Positions 35,592-44,735 of a DNA stretch of 64,000 bases are shown piece by piece. Within the stretch, counting starts at the first letter, position 1. Every line of letters starts with the position of its first letter. The notes under the pieces are model-generated. The model did not search any database. It was not told the DNA's origin and saw only the letters and a program-made list of their open reading frames with translations. The stretch comes from Psychroserpens luteolus (lineage in GTDB: Bacteria > Bacteroidota > Bacteroidia > Flavobacteriales > Flavobacteriaceae): the NCBI RefSeq assembly GCF_021032705.1, contig NZ_JAHVXI010000004.1, positions 62,001 through 126,000 of the forward strand. The letters run 5' to 3'. The position numbers were made by a program, and so were the translations under genes.

Positions 35592-37427
35592 ATGTGTGGC
35601 TTTCTAGCAGAATTTACTTTTGGAACAACATCGGTATCTGAAGCTGCACATTTTCAACAGCTGTTAAGCCTATCTAAACACAGAGGTCCTGATGCAACTC
35701 AAATTGAAAAAGGCTCTAATTATCAATTAGGGTTTAACAGACTCGCTATATTAGATTTATCTCCTAACGGAAATCAGCCTAAGCAGAGTCCGTCAAATCG
35801 TTATCATGTTGTCTTTAATGGAGAACTATATAACTACAAAGATTTAGAAATTAGATATGAGCTTTCCAACTTAAGATCTACATCAGATTCTGAAGTATTG
35901 GTACATCTATTAGACAAAATAGGTGTAGAACAAACCATAACAGAACTTAATGGTATGTTTGCTATTGCTATAAAAGATTTGCAAACAGGAAGCATTTATT
36001 TAATAAGAGATTTCGCCGGAATTAAGCCTTTATTCTATGGTGTGTCCAGCAAAGGCATAGTTGCCGCATCCCAATTTGATCAAGTGTTTAAGCACATGTG
36101 GTTTAAAGATCACTTACAATTGCGTCCAGAATTAGTTAAGGAGTATTTTGGATTTGGTTATATGCAATCACCTAATACAATCTATGACACTATATTTCAA
36201 GTTAATCCTGGAGCGTATATTCAGATCAATTCAGATCAATCAATAGAAGAGAAGCAATACAGTGTGTTTAATGGCATAAAGCCAGCTTCAAGGCAGTCTG
36301 ATACTATTGTCGACGATTTAAAAACTAAAATTAATAAAGCGGTAAAAAGGCAATTAATGAGCGATGTGCCTTTGGCTACTTTTTTAAGTGGAGGTGTTGA
36401 TAGTCCGTTAATTACGGCTATCGCCAAACAAGAACATCCAAATATAGAAGCCTTTACAGTTTCAGTAGAAGATGAGCAACTTGACGAAAGTGACGATGCA
36501 ATGGCCTATGCCAAACATATAAACGTTAATCACAAGGTCGAGCATGTTAAAACTGAAGAGTTAGTCAACTTAATTGATGAACACTTTAGCAAATTTCCTG
36601 AGCCTTTTGGTGATTATTCCAGTATTCCAACGTATTTAATTTCAAAAAAGGCCAGAGAAACACATACAGTTATGTTATCTGGTGATGGAGGAGATGAATT
36701 GTTTTTTGGTTACCCAAGAATGTTAGATGTCATGCATAAAGCGCATTGGTTTAAAATACCATTTGCACTACGTAGACCTCTAATACGTTTAACCAATCGA
36801 TTGAAGATTACTAATTCTTGGGCGCCATACCATTTTAAAACTATAGATGAATGGGTTAAAGAAAAGCATACTTACATTTTTAAAGATAAACTGAATGGGT
36901 TTTTTAAAGACCAAAAATTGTCTAAGGAAATGCATAAACTGTATACTGTTTCAAATCATTCAAACACATTAAGTTGGTTACGATATAACGAGTTTTATGC
37001 ACATATGCAGCGCGTATTGATAAAAGTAGATAGAATGAGTATGGCAAATAGTTTAGAGGTTAGAGTTCCTTTTTTAGATAAAGAGGTTATAGATACAGCC
37101 ATACATTATCTTCCTGAAAATTTTGAGAATGAAGAGGATTTAAAGCGACCATTAAAATTGGTAATGGAATCTCATTATCCAAAATCGCTTATTAATAAAC
37201 AAAAGAAAGGGTTCTCTGTGCCAATTAATTCATGGCTGCGACATGAGTTAAAGAAAGATGTTGAAAAAGTGATCTTTGAAACACCTTTTTATGGAGCAGA
37301 AATTGTTAATTTACAGGCAGTGAAAAAATATATTGAAGATTTCTACAATAACAAACATGAGTCTGCCTGGGGAGTTTGGCATATCTACGCTTGGCAGAAA
37401 TGGGCAATTAGTCAACAACTAGTATGA
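35592..37427 (+). CDS. Asparagine synthetase B-family amidotransferase (complete)
   Basis: A 611-residue protein with both standard domains. The N-terminal glutaminase begins MCGFLAEFTF with nucleophile Cys2 and contains HRGPDATQ and VVFNGELYNYKDL. The synthetase domain has the ATP pyrophosphatase loop LSGGVDS at about residues 265-271, DGGDELFFGY, and the VPFLDKEV segment. In polysaccharide loci such proteins (for example WbpS-type) amidate uronic acids rather than make free asparagine, and the TviB/TviC-like pair supplies a suitable uronate here. The next gene overlaps by 4 bases (ATGA). Confidence 0.92.
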   Translation: MCGFLAEFTFGTTSVSEAAHFQQLLSLSKHRGPDATQIEKGSNYQLGFNRLAILDLSPNGNQPKQSPSNRYHVVFNGELYNYKDLEIRYELSNLRSTSDSEVLVHLLDKIGVEQTITELNGMFAIAIKDLQTGSIYLIRDFAGIKPLFYGVSSKGIVAASQFDQVFKHMWFKDHLQLRPELVKEYFGFGYMQSPNTIYDTIFQVNPGAYIQINSDQSIEEKQYSVFNGIKPASRQSDTIVDDLKTKINKAVKRQLMSDVPLATFLSGGVDSPLITAIAKQEHPNIEAFTVSVEDEQLDESDDAMAYAKHINVNHKVEHVKTEELVNLIDEHFSKFPEPFGDYSSIPTYLISKKARETHTVMLSGDGGDELFFGYPRMLDVMHKAHWFKIPFALRRPLIRLTNRLKITNSWAPYHFKTIDEWVKEKHTYIFKDKLNGFFKDQKLSKEMHKLYTVSNHSNTLSWLRYNEFYAHMQRVLIKVDRMSMANSLEVRVPFLDKEVIDTAIHYLPENFENEEDLKRPLKLVMESHYPKSLINKQKKGFSVPINSWLRHELKKDVEKVIFETPFYGAEIVNLQAVKKYIEDFYNNKHESAWGVWHIYAWQKWAISQQLV

Positions 37428-38602
37428 GAATAGCTGTTTTTTCGGGAGTCATTCCCAGTACAACTTTTATTGAGCATTTAATTGAAGGTATTGCCAATTC
37501 TCATGACGTGTTATTATTTGGAACACTTCAAAAACCTAAAACATACCATTCCAATCGTATAAAAACCTATTCTAACTCCAAGAGTAAATTTAAAAGTTTT
37601 GTGGTATCATGTTATCGGTTTTTGATACTGATGTTTCGTTATCCAAAACGTCTTAGTGTTCTGTTTTCTGAAGTAAAAAAACAAAAAGGTACTTATAATA
37701 AACGTAGAACTTTGGTGAGAGTTTTACCTGTTATACTTTACAAACCTGATGTTTTTCATATACAATGGGCTAAAGATTTAGAACATTGGGTATTTCTAAA
37801 AGAAACATTGAATGTTAAACTAGTACTTAGTTTACGTGGTGCTCATATCAATTATTCACCAATTGCAAATGAGACACTGGCAAAGAGCTATCAGATTAAT
37901 TTTCCTAAAGTAGATGCCTTTCATGCTGTTTCAGAGGCGATTTCGATTGAGGCACAACGTTATAATGCCGAAGCGACTAAAATTAAAGTCGTGCATTCGC
38001 CTATTCCTGCATCTACGTTTGAGCATTTTTCAACATATAAAATACCAGAATCAGCTGTTTTTAACATATGTGTTGTAGGACGATTTCATTGGAAAAAAGG
38101 TTATAAATATGCCTTAGATGCATGCAAAATCCTAAAAGATAAAGGTTTTGATTTTCATTTGACATTTATTGCTTCAAACCCAGTATCTGAGGCTGTGCTT
38201 TTTCAAATACATCAGCTAGAATTAATAAACCACGTGACCATTTTAAAAGGTTTACCACAGGCCGATTTATTTAAGCTCATGAAGACCTTTAATGTTCAAT
38301 TACTATCTAGTTTAGAAGAGGGTATTGCTAATGTTGTTTTGGAGGCTATGGCTATTGGGTTACCTGTGATAGCAACACATTGTGGCGGAATGGCTGAGGT
38401 AGTAAAACCAAATACCAATGGTTGGCTTATCCCAGTTCGAGATGCTGAAGCAATTGCAAATTCAATTATTGAAGTCTCACAATCTTCGGAAGGCCAACTA
38501 AAAGAAATCACTCAAAATGCGCACGATTTTGTAAAGCATCATTTTCAAGCGTTAGATAGTATCCAAAAATTTGAAGAATTGTATCAATCTGTACTAAAAT
38601 GA
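37424..38602 (+). CDS. Family 4 glycosyltransferase
   Basis: A 392-residue GT-B enzyme with an acceptor-side LVLSLRGAHINYSP motif, FNICVVGRFHWKKGYKYAL, and EEGIANVVLEAMAIGLPVIA in the donor domain. The RGAxI and FHWKKGY motifs resemble those of colanic-acid-type GT4 enzymes, and the enzyme at 42674 shares this style (SVRGFDVDV, RLHWIKGLDY). Coupled to asnB by a 4-base overlap. Confidence 0.92.
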   Translation: MRIAVFSGVIPSTTFIEHLIEGIANSHDVLLFGTLQKPKTYHSNRIKTYSNSKSKFKSFVVSCYRFLILMFRYPKRLSVLFSEVKKQKGTYNKRRTLVRVLPVILYKPDVFHIQWAKDLEHWVFLKETLNVKLVLSLRGAHINYSPIANETLAKSYQINFPKVDAFHAVSEAISIEAQRYNAEATKIKVVHSPIPASTFEHFSTYKIPESAVFNICVVGRFHWKKGYKYALDACKILKDKGFDFHLTFIASNPVSEAVLFQIHQLELINHVTILKGLPQADLFKLMKTFNVQLLSSLEEGIANVVLEAMAIGLPVIATHCGGMAEVVKPNTNGWLIPVRDAEAIANSIIEVSQSSEGQLKEITQNAHDFVKHHFQALDSIQKFEELYQSVLK

Positions 38603-38625
38603 TTTATATTGTTGCAACCTAACTA

Positions 38626-40002
38626 ATGGAGTTAAAAACGACCATCATACCAAAATCACAAACCTTTGCTAAGGTTAATAAACCTCGTGAATTAAATCTT
38701 GAGGCTATTTGTGTTTTTGCGGCTATAGGTTTTTTTTTAGATGAGGATACATATTGGAAAAATGAACTTGTATTAGGCCCAGCCTCCATACATTCTATAA
38801 ACGATAAAGGGAACCGTGTTAATTCTAAACCATGGTTTGAATGGCATTATTCACCTCGCGATATGTCTTTTAAGCAGGCAGAGCAAGAGTTTGCTGCGTT
38901 ACTAGAGTTGATCATTCTAGAGCAAACTAAAGGTGAACGCGTTATTTTACCACTTTCAGGAGGCTTAGATAGTAGAACACAGGCTGTAGCTCTCAAGCAA
39001 ATTGGAGCAGATGTAATGTCTTACAGTTATAAATTTCAGAATGGCTACAACGAAACAGCGATAGCCAAAAAGATAGCTAAGGCATCTCAATTCAAGTATC
39101 GCGACTTCGACATATCAAGAGGTTATTTATGGAATTCTATAGATCAACTTTTTGAACTCAATAAAGGGTATTCAGATTTTACAACACCGCGTCAGATGGG
39201 TATTTTTAATGCGTATTCCGATATGGGAACTGTATTTTCCTTAGGGCATTGGGGCGATGTGTTATTTGATTCTATGAATTTACCTCAGTTGTCTAATGAT
39301 GAAGAAATCGATGTGATATCTAAAAAGTTAATCAAACGTGGCGGATTAAAATTTGCAGAAACACTATGGAACTTGTGGGCATTAGAAGGCGATTTCAAAA
39401 CGTATTTTAAAACAAGAATAGAAACGCTTTTAAATGGGATTAATATTGATGATACTAATGCTAAGTTGAGAGCATTTAAATCTTTGTATTGGGCACCAAG
39501 ATGGACATCTATTAATTTAAGTGTTTTTGAGGCACATCATCCAATTACATTGCCTTATTTTGATGATAGGATGTGTCAATTTATTTGTACAGTGCCCGAA
39601 GCGTTTTTAAAAGATAGACAGTTGCAAATTGCCTATATTAAAAATACATCGCCAGAATTAGCTAAGATTGAATGGCAAGACCAAAGACCATTTAATTTGT
39701 ATAATTACCATAAGAATAAAATGCCTTATAATTTGCCCTATAAATTGATCAATAAATCTGAACGAGTGCTGCAAAGTATCTTTGGAAATGATTATGTTCA
39801 ACGCAATTGGGAATTACAATTTTTAGGAGATGCTAATAAAGAGATGCTATCGAGTTATATGTTAAATGATGCATTCAACCAATTAGTGTCTAAATCGGTT
39901 AGTGAAGCATATTTAAATGGTTTTTACAACGGAAACTCGTTAGAAAATGCACACCCATTAAATATATTACTAGTGCTTTCAAAGTTTAAACAGACCTATT
40001 AA
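38626..40002 (+). CDS. Asparagine-synthetase-like ligase without glutaminase domain
   Basis: A 458-residue protein that keeps only the synthetase half of the family. The ATP pyrophosphatase loop PLSGGLDSRTQ lies at residues 109-118, and the remaining ~100 N-terminal residues are far too short for a glutaminase and hold no Cys2. It could use free ammonia, borrow ammonia from another protein, or, like lasso-peptide cyclases and beta-lactam synthetases, use an amine nucleophile to form an amide. Substrate unknown. It is flanked by two GT4 genes, so a glycan substrate is most likely. Confidence 0.82.
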   Translation: MELKTTIIPKSQTFAKVNKPRELNLEAICVFAAIGFFLDEDTYWKNELVLGPASIHSINDKGNRVNSKPWFEWHYSPRDMSFKQAEQEFAALLELIILEQTKGERVILPLSGGLDSRTQAVALKQIGADVMSYSYKFQNGYNETAIAKKIAKASQFKYRDFDISRGYLWNSIDQLFELNKGYSDFTTPRQMGIFNAYSDMGTVFSLGHWGDVLFDSMNLPQLSNDEEIDVISKKLIKRGGLKFAETLWNLWALEGDFKTYFKTRIETLLNGINIDDTNAKLRAFKSLYWAPRWTSINLSVFEAHHPITLPYFDDRMCQFICTVPEAFLKDRQLQIAYIKNTSPELAKIEWQDQRPFNLYNYHKNKMPYNLPYKLINKSERVLQSIFGNDYVQRNWELQFLGDANKEMLSSYMLNDAFNQLVSKSVSEAYLNGFYNGNSLENAHPLNILLVLSKFKQTY

Positions 40003-40003
40003 A

Positions 40004-41113
40004 ATGAATAAAAAAGTCAAATTATTACTTACAATACCAAATTTTGATACGGCGGGAAGCGGTAAATCTGTATATGATATTGTAAACCGAATAGATCGTT
40101 CAATATTTGAACCTCATGTGTGCTGTTTTCATGACAGAGGTGAATTATTTGAAGCACTGAAAGCATTAGATGTCAAAATTCATCTGTTTAATTTTACTGA
40201 AAATTATAGGCCATTCCTTACATTTCCGTTTCGAGTTTTTAAAATTGTGAAGTTTTTTAAGACCCATAAATTTGATTTAATCTATTCATGGCATTGGAGT
40301 TCAGATTTTTCAGAGCCTCTAGCGGCAAAACTTGCTAAAATACCTTATATCTATTCTAAAAAAGCAATGGGTTGGGGAAATAAAGCATGGACTTGGCGCT
40401 CTAAATTAAGCACCAAAGTAGTGGTGGTCAACGAAGAGATGAAATCTGCTTTTTTTACTGGTATGGAAGACAAGGTTGTTCAAATTCCTCTTGCAGTAGA
40501 TATTAATCGTTTTACACCTCTAAATAAAACATACACTGTACCTACAGGACAGCAGTTTAATGAAGACGATTTTATTATTGTGTCTGTTGCAAACTTAGTT
40601 CCGGTTAAAGGGATCGAAATTTTGTTGGACGCCGTGAATCAACTCGATGATTCGTCGGTTAAAGTTTTAATAGTTGGTGATGCCAATAACGATTATGGAG
40701 CTCAGCTAATTTCAGATTATAAGGATCATGATCATATATTTTTCCTCGGAAAACATCTCGACGTTAGACCCTTTTTGGCTGTGGCCAATCTTTTTGTGAT
40801 ACCAACAAAAGACGAGGGAAGACGTGAGGGCTTACCAATTGCACCTATGGAAGCCATGGCTAGCGGTAGAATTGTTTTAGGATCTGATATAACAGGTGTG
40901 AGAGAAGTGCTGAAAGCATTCCCAAATTGTCAGTTTGAACCAAGTAATGTCGATGATCTATCGCATAAAATTAAAACCTTTAGAGACATGTCTCAAAGCA
41001 ATAGAGATCAACTGGCCAAAGATATGCGCAGTTATGTAGAGCAAAATCTATCGGTAAAGATTTTTATGGATATGCATGAAGACTTATTTAAAGCTATTTT
41101 AAAAATTGATTAG
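40004..41113 (+). CDS. Family 4 glycosyltransferase
   Basis: A 369-residue GT-B enzyme with the early glycine-rich loop DTAGSGKSVYDIV, SWHWSSDFSEPLAAKLA, VNRxT-like DINRFTPLN between the domains, and REGLPIAPMEAMASGRIVLG in the donor domain. Start and stop adjoin the neighbours within 1-2 bases. Specificity unknown. Confidence 0.92.
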   Translation: MNKKVKLLLTIPNFDTAGSGKSVYDIVNRIDRSIFEPHVCCFHDRGELFEALKALDVKIHLFNFTENYRPFLTFPFRVFKIVKFFKTHKFDLIYSWHWSSDFSEPLAAKLAKIPYIYSKKAMGWGNKAWTWRSKLSTKVVVVNEEMKSAFFTGMEDKVVQIPLAVDINRFTPLNKTYTVPTGQQFNEDDFIIVSVANLVPVKGIEILLDAVNQLDDSSVKVLIVGDANNDYGAQLISDYKDHDHIFFLGKHLDVRPFLAVANLFVIPTKDEGRREGLPIAPMEAMASGRIVLGSDITGVREVLKAFPNCQFEPSNVDDLSHKIKTFRDMSQSNRDQLAKDMRSYVEQNLSVKIFMDMHEDLFKAILKID

Positions 41114-42550
41114 ATGTTATTTAATTCTATAGATTTTGCTGTATTTCTACCAATAGTATTTGTGCTCTATTGGTTTGTTACTCAGAAAAATCTAAAGTAT
41201 CAAAATGTATTGATTGTTGTTGCCAGCTATGTGTTTTATGGATGCTGGGATTATCGATTTTTAGCCTTAATTGTTTTTAGCACTTTAGTTGATTTTTCTA
41301 TAGGGAAACTATTAAAAACCCAAACACAACCTTCTAAAAGAAAGTGGCTACTCTGGATCAGTATTGCTGTAAATATTGGCTTCTTAGGTTTCTTTAAATA
41401 CTACAATTTCTTTATAGATAATTTCACTAGTGTTTTTGCTTTTTTCGGACAAGAAATTAAGTCCAATTCACTTAATATTATTTTACCTGTTGGTATTAGT
41501 TTTTATACATTTCAAACATTGAGTTATACAATCGATGTTTATAAGAAGAAATTAGAACCAACCAATGATATTGTCGCTTTTGCAGCTTTTGTGAGCTTTT
41601 TTCCACAGTTGGTTGCAGGTCCTATAGAGCGTGCTACAAATTTATTGCCACAGTTCTTTAAACAACGACAGTTTGAGTATAACAAAGCTGTTGATGGATT
41701 GCGGCAAATTCTTTGGGGATTAACGAAAAAAGTGGTCATTGCAGATAATTGTGCAACCTATGCTAATATGATCTTTGATAATCATACTAGCTACTCTGGA
41801 AGTACACTATTTGTTGGAGCCGTATTTTTCGCCTTTCAAATCTATGGTGATTTTTCTGGGTATTCAGATATTGCCATTGGTACCTCAAGGTTATTTGGGT
41901 TCAATTTGAAACAAAACTTCGCATTCCCTTATTTTTCAAGGGATATTGCAGAGTTCTGGAGACGTTGGCACATTTCACTATCAACATGGTTTAGAGATTA
42001 TCTCTATATTCCTTTAGGTGGATCAAGAGGTTCTAAAATATTGCAAATACGAAATGTATTTATAATTTTTGTTATTAGTGGTTTTTGGCATGGTGCGAAT
42101 TGGACTTTTATAGTATGGGGACTTTTAAATGCCTTATATTTTCTTCCTGTTTTTTTACTCAAAAGAAATAGAGTGCATACAGATATTGTAGCACAAAACC
42201 GATTATTACCAAGCTTTAAAGAGTTTGTTTTAATGCTCACGACTTTTATTTTAACTGTTCTGGCTTGGGTGTTTTTTAGAGCAAAAAATATAACGGAGGC
42301 ATTTGATTATTTGAATTTGATGGCTAATAAATCACTCTTTACGCTTCCTGAAGTTAGACCTTTATATCTAATAATTTTTATTGGTTTTTTCTTGGTTATA
42401 GAATGGTCAGGGCGACGACAACTCTATGCAATAGAGCGATTATGGTTGAACTATCCTCGAGTATTAAGATGGATCACATATTTGATAATAGTAGTTCTCA
42501 TTTTCTTATATGGTGGTAAAGAACAAGAGTTTATCTATTTTCAGTTTTAG
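41114..42550 (+). CDS. MBOAT family O-acyltransferase, AlgI-like
   Basis: A 478-residue integral membrane protein with about ten hydrophobic segments, the normal AlgI/DltB-type length. Signatures are FNSIDFAVFLPIVFVLYW at the start, ILPVGISFYTFQTLSYTIDVY, FWRRWHISLSTWFRDYLYI and the active-site histidine H326 in SGFWHGANW. Such proteins pass an acyl group, usually acetyl, across the inner membrane for esterification of a polysaccharide outside, normally with an SGNH partner. The best candidate partner here is the protein at 31281, ten genes upstream. Confidence 0.95.
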   Translation: MLFNSIDFAVFLPIVFVLYWFVTQKNLKYQNVLIVVASYVFYGCWDYRFLALIVFSTLVDFSIGKLLKTQTQPSKRKWLLWISIAVNIGFLGFFKYYNFFIDNFTSVFAFFGQEIKSNSLNIILPVGISFYTFQTLSYTIDVYKKKLEPTNDIVAFAAFVSFFPQLVAGPIERATNLLPQFFKQRQFEYNKAVDGLRQILWGLTKKVVIADNCATYANMIFDNHTSYSGSTLFVGAVFFAFQIYGDFSGYSDIAIGTSRLFGFNLKQNFAFPYFSRDIAEFWRRWHISLSTWFRDYLYIPLGGSRGSKILQIRNVFIIFVISGFWHGANWTFIVWGLLNALYFLPVFLLKRNRVHTDIVAQNRLLPSFKEFVLMLTTFILTVLAWVFFRAKNITEAFDYLNLMANKSLFTLPEVRPLYLIIFIGFFLVIEWSGRRQLYAIERLWLNYPRVLRWITYLIIVVLIFLYGGKEQEFIYFQF

Positions 42551-42599
42551 CAAATCTATATTTCTAATTAAAACAATTTTTTATAAGCTTTCGGGTGTG

Positions 42600-42607
42600 T
42601 ATATTTG
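42600..42607 (+). promoter_or_regulatory. Possible internal promoter (-7 element TATATTTG)
   Basis: In the 123-base gap after the MBOAT gene, the largest in the locus, TATATTTG matches the TAnnTTTG consensus. The -33 element is poor (only T-rich DNA at the right distance), so this is a weak prediction of a second start for the distal part. Confidence 0.3.
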
Positions 42608-42673
42608 ATGTATTGTGGTGTTATTAATGCCATTAACTTATAATTCATTCTACTTTTAAATAGTATTTGATAG

Positions 42674-43834
42674 ATGACCATTGGAATTGTCTTGTCTAAA
42701 CCGCCTAAGTATTCTGAAACCTTTTTTAATTCTAAAATTAAGGGGTTGCAACAATCGGGATACAAGGTTGTTTTATTTGTTCAAGAAAACCCTGATGCTT
42801 ATAATTTATGTAAAGTAATTTGTGCTCCTAAAGTTTCAAAAAATAGAGCTTTACAAGTGGTTTTATATGGTTATGTACTACTAAAACTGTTGCCTTTTTT
42901 TAATCGTGTATCTACATTTATTTCCTTAGAAAAAAAACGAAATCGATCGACTATACAATGGCTAAAGAATTTGTATACCAATGCGCACATCATTACATCA
43001 CATGTGGATTGGCTGCATTTTGGTTTTGCTACGATGGCTATACAAAGTGAAAGTGTCGCTAAGACAATTAACGCAAAATCTGCTGTAAGTGTAAGAGGTT
43101 TTGATGTTGATGTATTTCCTATAAAGCATCCCAATTGTTATAAAGTATTATGGGAATCTACAGATAAATTACATGCTATATCAAACTACACTTATAGAAA
43201 GGCTATAGCATCAGGACTTTCAAAAGCCGTGCCTTTTCAAATTATTACACCAGCTATAGATCACTCAAAGTTCGAGGTAACAAGTGATGTTATAAGAGAT
43301 GATTTTAAGTTTGTAACGATTGCTAGATTGCACTGGATAAAAGGTTTAGACTATACCTTAGAGGCATTGTCGTTATTAAAAAAGGAAGGTGTTGATTTTC
43401 AATATACTATTATTGGCGAAGGACAGGAATTAGAACAACTAAAGTTTGCGGTTTATCAACTTCAACTTGAAGACCGGGTTCGATTTGTTGGACAGAAAAC
43501 ACCCGAAGATGTTATTACGTATTTGTCTGAGGCAAGTGTGTATATACAATACAGTGATTCTGAAGGGTTTTGTAATGCTGTGTTAGAAGCACAAGCAATG
43601 GGACTATTATGTGTTGTTTCAGATGCTGACGGTTTGAAAGAAAACGTCATACATGAAAAAACAGGTATTGTTGTTCCAAAACGTCAACCACAATTGTTAG
43701 CTAAAGCAATTAAAAATCTCTTACTTTTACCTAATGAAATGAAGCAACACATGCGAACTAATGCTCAAAAGCGTGTTGCAGAACAATTCAATCTAGAAAA
43801 GCAACAGACAGAATTTTTGGAATTCTATGAATAA
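42674..43834 (+). CDS. Family 4 glycosyltransferase
   Basis: A 386-residue GT-B enzyme, with SAVSVRGFDVDVFP in the acceptor domain, TIARLHWIKGLDYTL, IIGEGQELEQL, and the SEGFCNAVLEAQAMGLLCVV block. The SVRGFD and LHWIKG motifs group it in style with the GT4 at 37424. The gene overlaps the next, a sulfotransferase, by 8 bases. Confidence 0.92.
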   Translation: MTIGIVLSKPPKYSETFFNSKIKGLQQSGYKVVLFVQENPDAYNLCKVICAPKVSKNRALQVVLYGYVLLKLLPFFNRVSTFISLEKKRNRSTIQWLKNLYTNAHIITSHVDWLHFGFATMAIQSESVAKTINAKSAVSVRGFDVDVFPIKHPNCYKVLWESTDKLHAISNYTYRKAIASGLSKAVPFQIITPAIDHSKFEVTSDVIRDDFKFVTIARLHWIKGLDYTLEALSLLKKEGVDFQYTIIGEGQELEQLKFAVYQLQLEDRVRFVGQKTPEDVITYLSEASVYIQYSDSEGFCNAVLEAQAMGLLCVVSDADGLKENVIHEKTGIVVPKRQPQLLAKAIKNLLLLPNEMKQHMRTNAQKRVAEQFNLEKQQTEFLEFYE

Positions 43835-44690
43835 AATTATTATTCTTCTTGGACAACGGGTTAGGAGTGGGACGAATTTTGTCGGTTCCACTATTGCTCA
43901 GCATCCTCATGTGTCAACACTTCCAAAAGATATATCATTGGGAGAATTTAATCTATTTTATACCGATACGGTTACAAGAGAAGTCTATGATAAGATTGCT
44001 AGAGATAGTTTTGGAATGGAATTTACTAGCGAAGATAAATCCAGATTTATAGAAAATTATGGTCAGGCCTGGGTATCACTACTTATTGATAAATACAAAA
44101 TTGAAAGTGATAAGACTATTTTTATAAAATCACCTAGTGTAGTACATATCGACTTATGGAAATTAGCATTTCCTGATTCAAAAATAGCTGTAATTTGTAG
44201 AGATGGGAGAGATAATGTGATTTCTTCAGTACGAGCTTCAAATGATAAACGAGACTGGCATAACCTAAGTATAAAACTGAAAAAGCGAATTAATTTCTTC
44301 TTAGGAAGATCATTTATAAATCATGCAAAACAATGGGTTAAAACAGCTAGGCAAATTGCCTCTATTACTGAAGATAGTCAGGTTAAAGTGTTTAAGTATG
44401 AAATGCTTAATGATTCAAAAACAGAAATATCTAACTTGCTCTCTCATTATGATCTAGATGTGAATGAAGATATTTTAGACAACTGCCTAAAAGCGCCTGT
44501 GGTTGGGAGTTCATTTGGAGTGTCATCTAAAAAAATGGTAAAGCCTAATTGGAAACCAGATTCAGATAAATCAAAATTTAAATTTTCTAATAAATGGGAA
44601 AAGTGGAATCTTATAAAAAAGATGACTTTTAAAGCTATTGCAGGCAAAGAATTGATTAATTTAGGCTTTGAAAAAAATTCTAAATGGTAG
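43827..44690 (+). CDS. Sulfotransferase family protein
   Basis: A 287-residue protein with a PAPS-binding loop LGQRVRSGTNFVGSTIA near the N-terminus and the 3'-phosphate motif IAVICRDGRDNVISSVRAS at about residue 125. The loop has RSGTN in place of the more usual RSGTT/S, which still fits the family. It is distinct from the other two sulfotransferases of the locus. Presumed glycan sulfation; the position is unknown. Confidence 0.87.
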   Translation: MNKIIILLGQRVRSGTNFVGSTIAQHPHVSTLPKDISLGEFNLFYTDTVTREVYDKIARDSFGMEFTSEDKSRFIENYGQAWVSLLIDKYKIESDKTIFIKSPSVVHIDLWKLAFPDSKIAVICRDGRDNVISSVRASNDKRDWHNLSIKLKKRINFFLGRSFINHAKQWVKTARQIASITEDSQVKVFKYEMLNDSKTEISNLLSHYDLDVNEDILDNCLKAPVVGSSFGVSSKKMVKPNWKPDSDKSKFKFSNKWEKWNLIKKMTFKAIAGKELINLGFEKNSKW

Positions 44691-44735
44691 TTTAGAAATT
44701 TAAACGACCCTTAACATATAAGTTAGCCTAGGATA

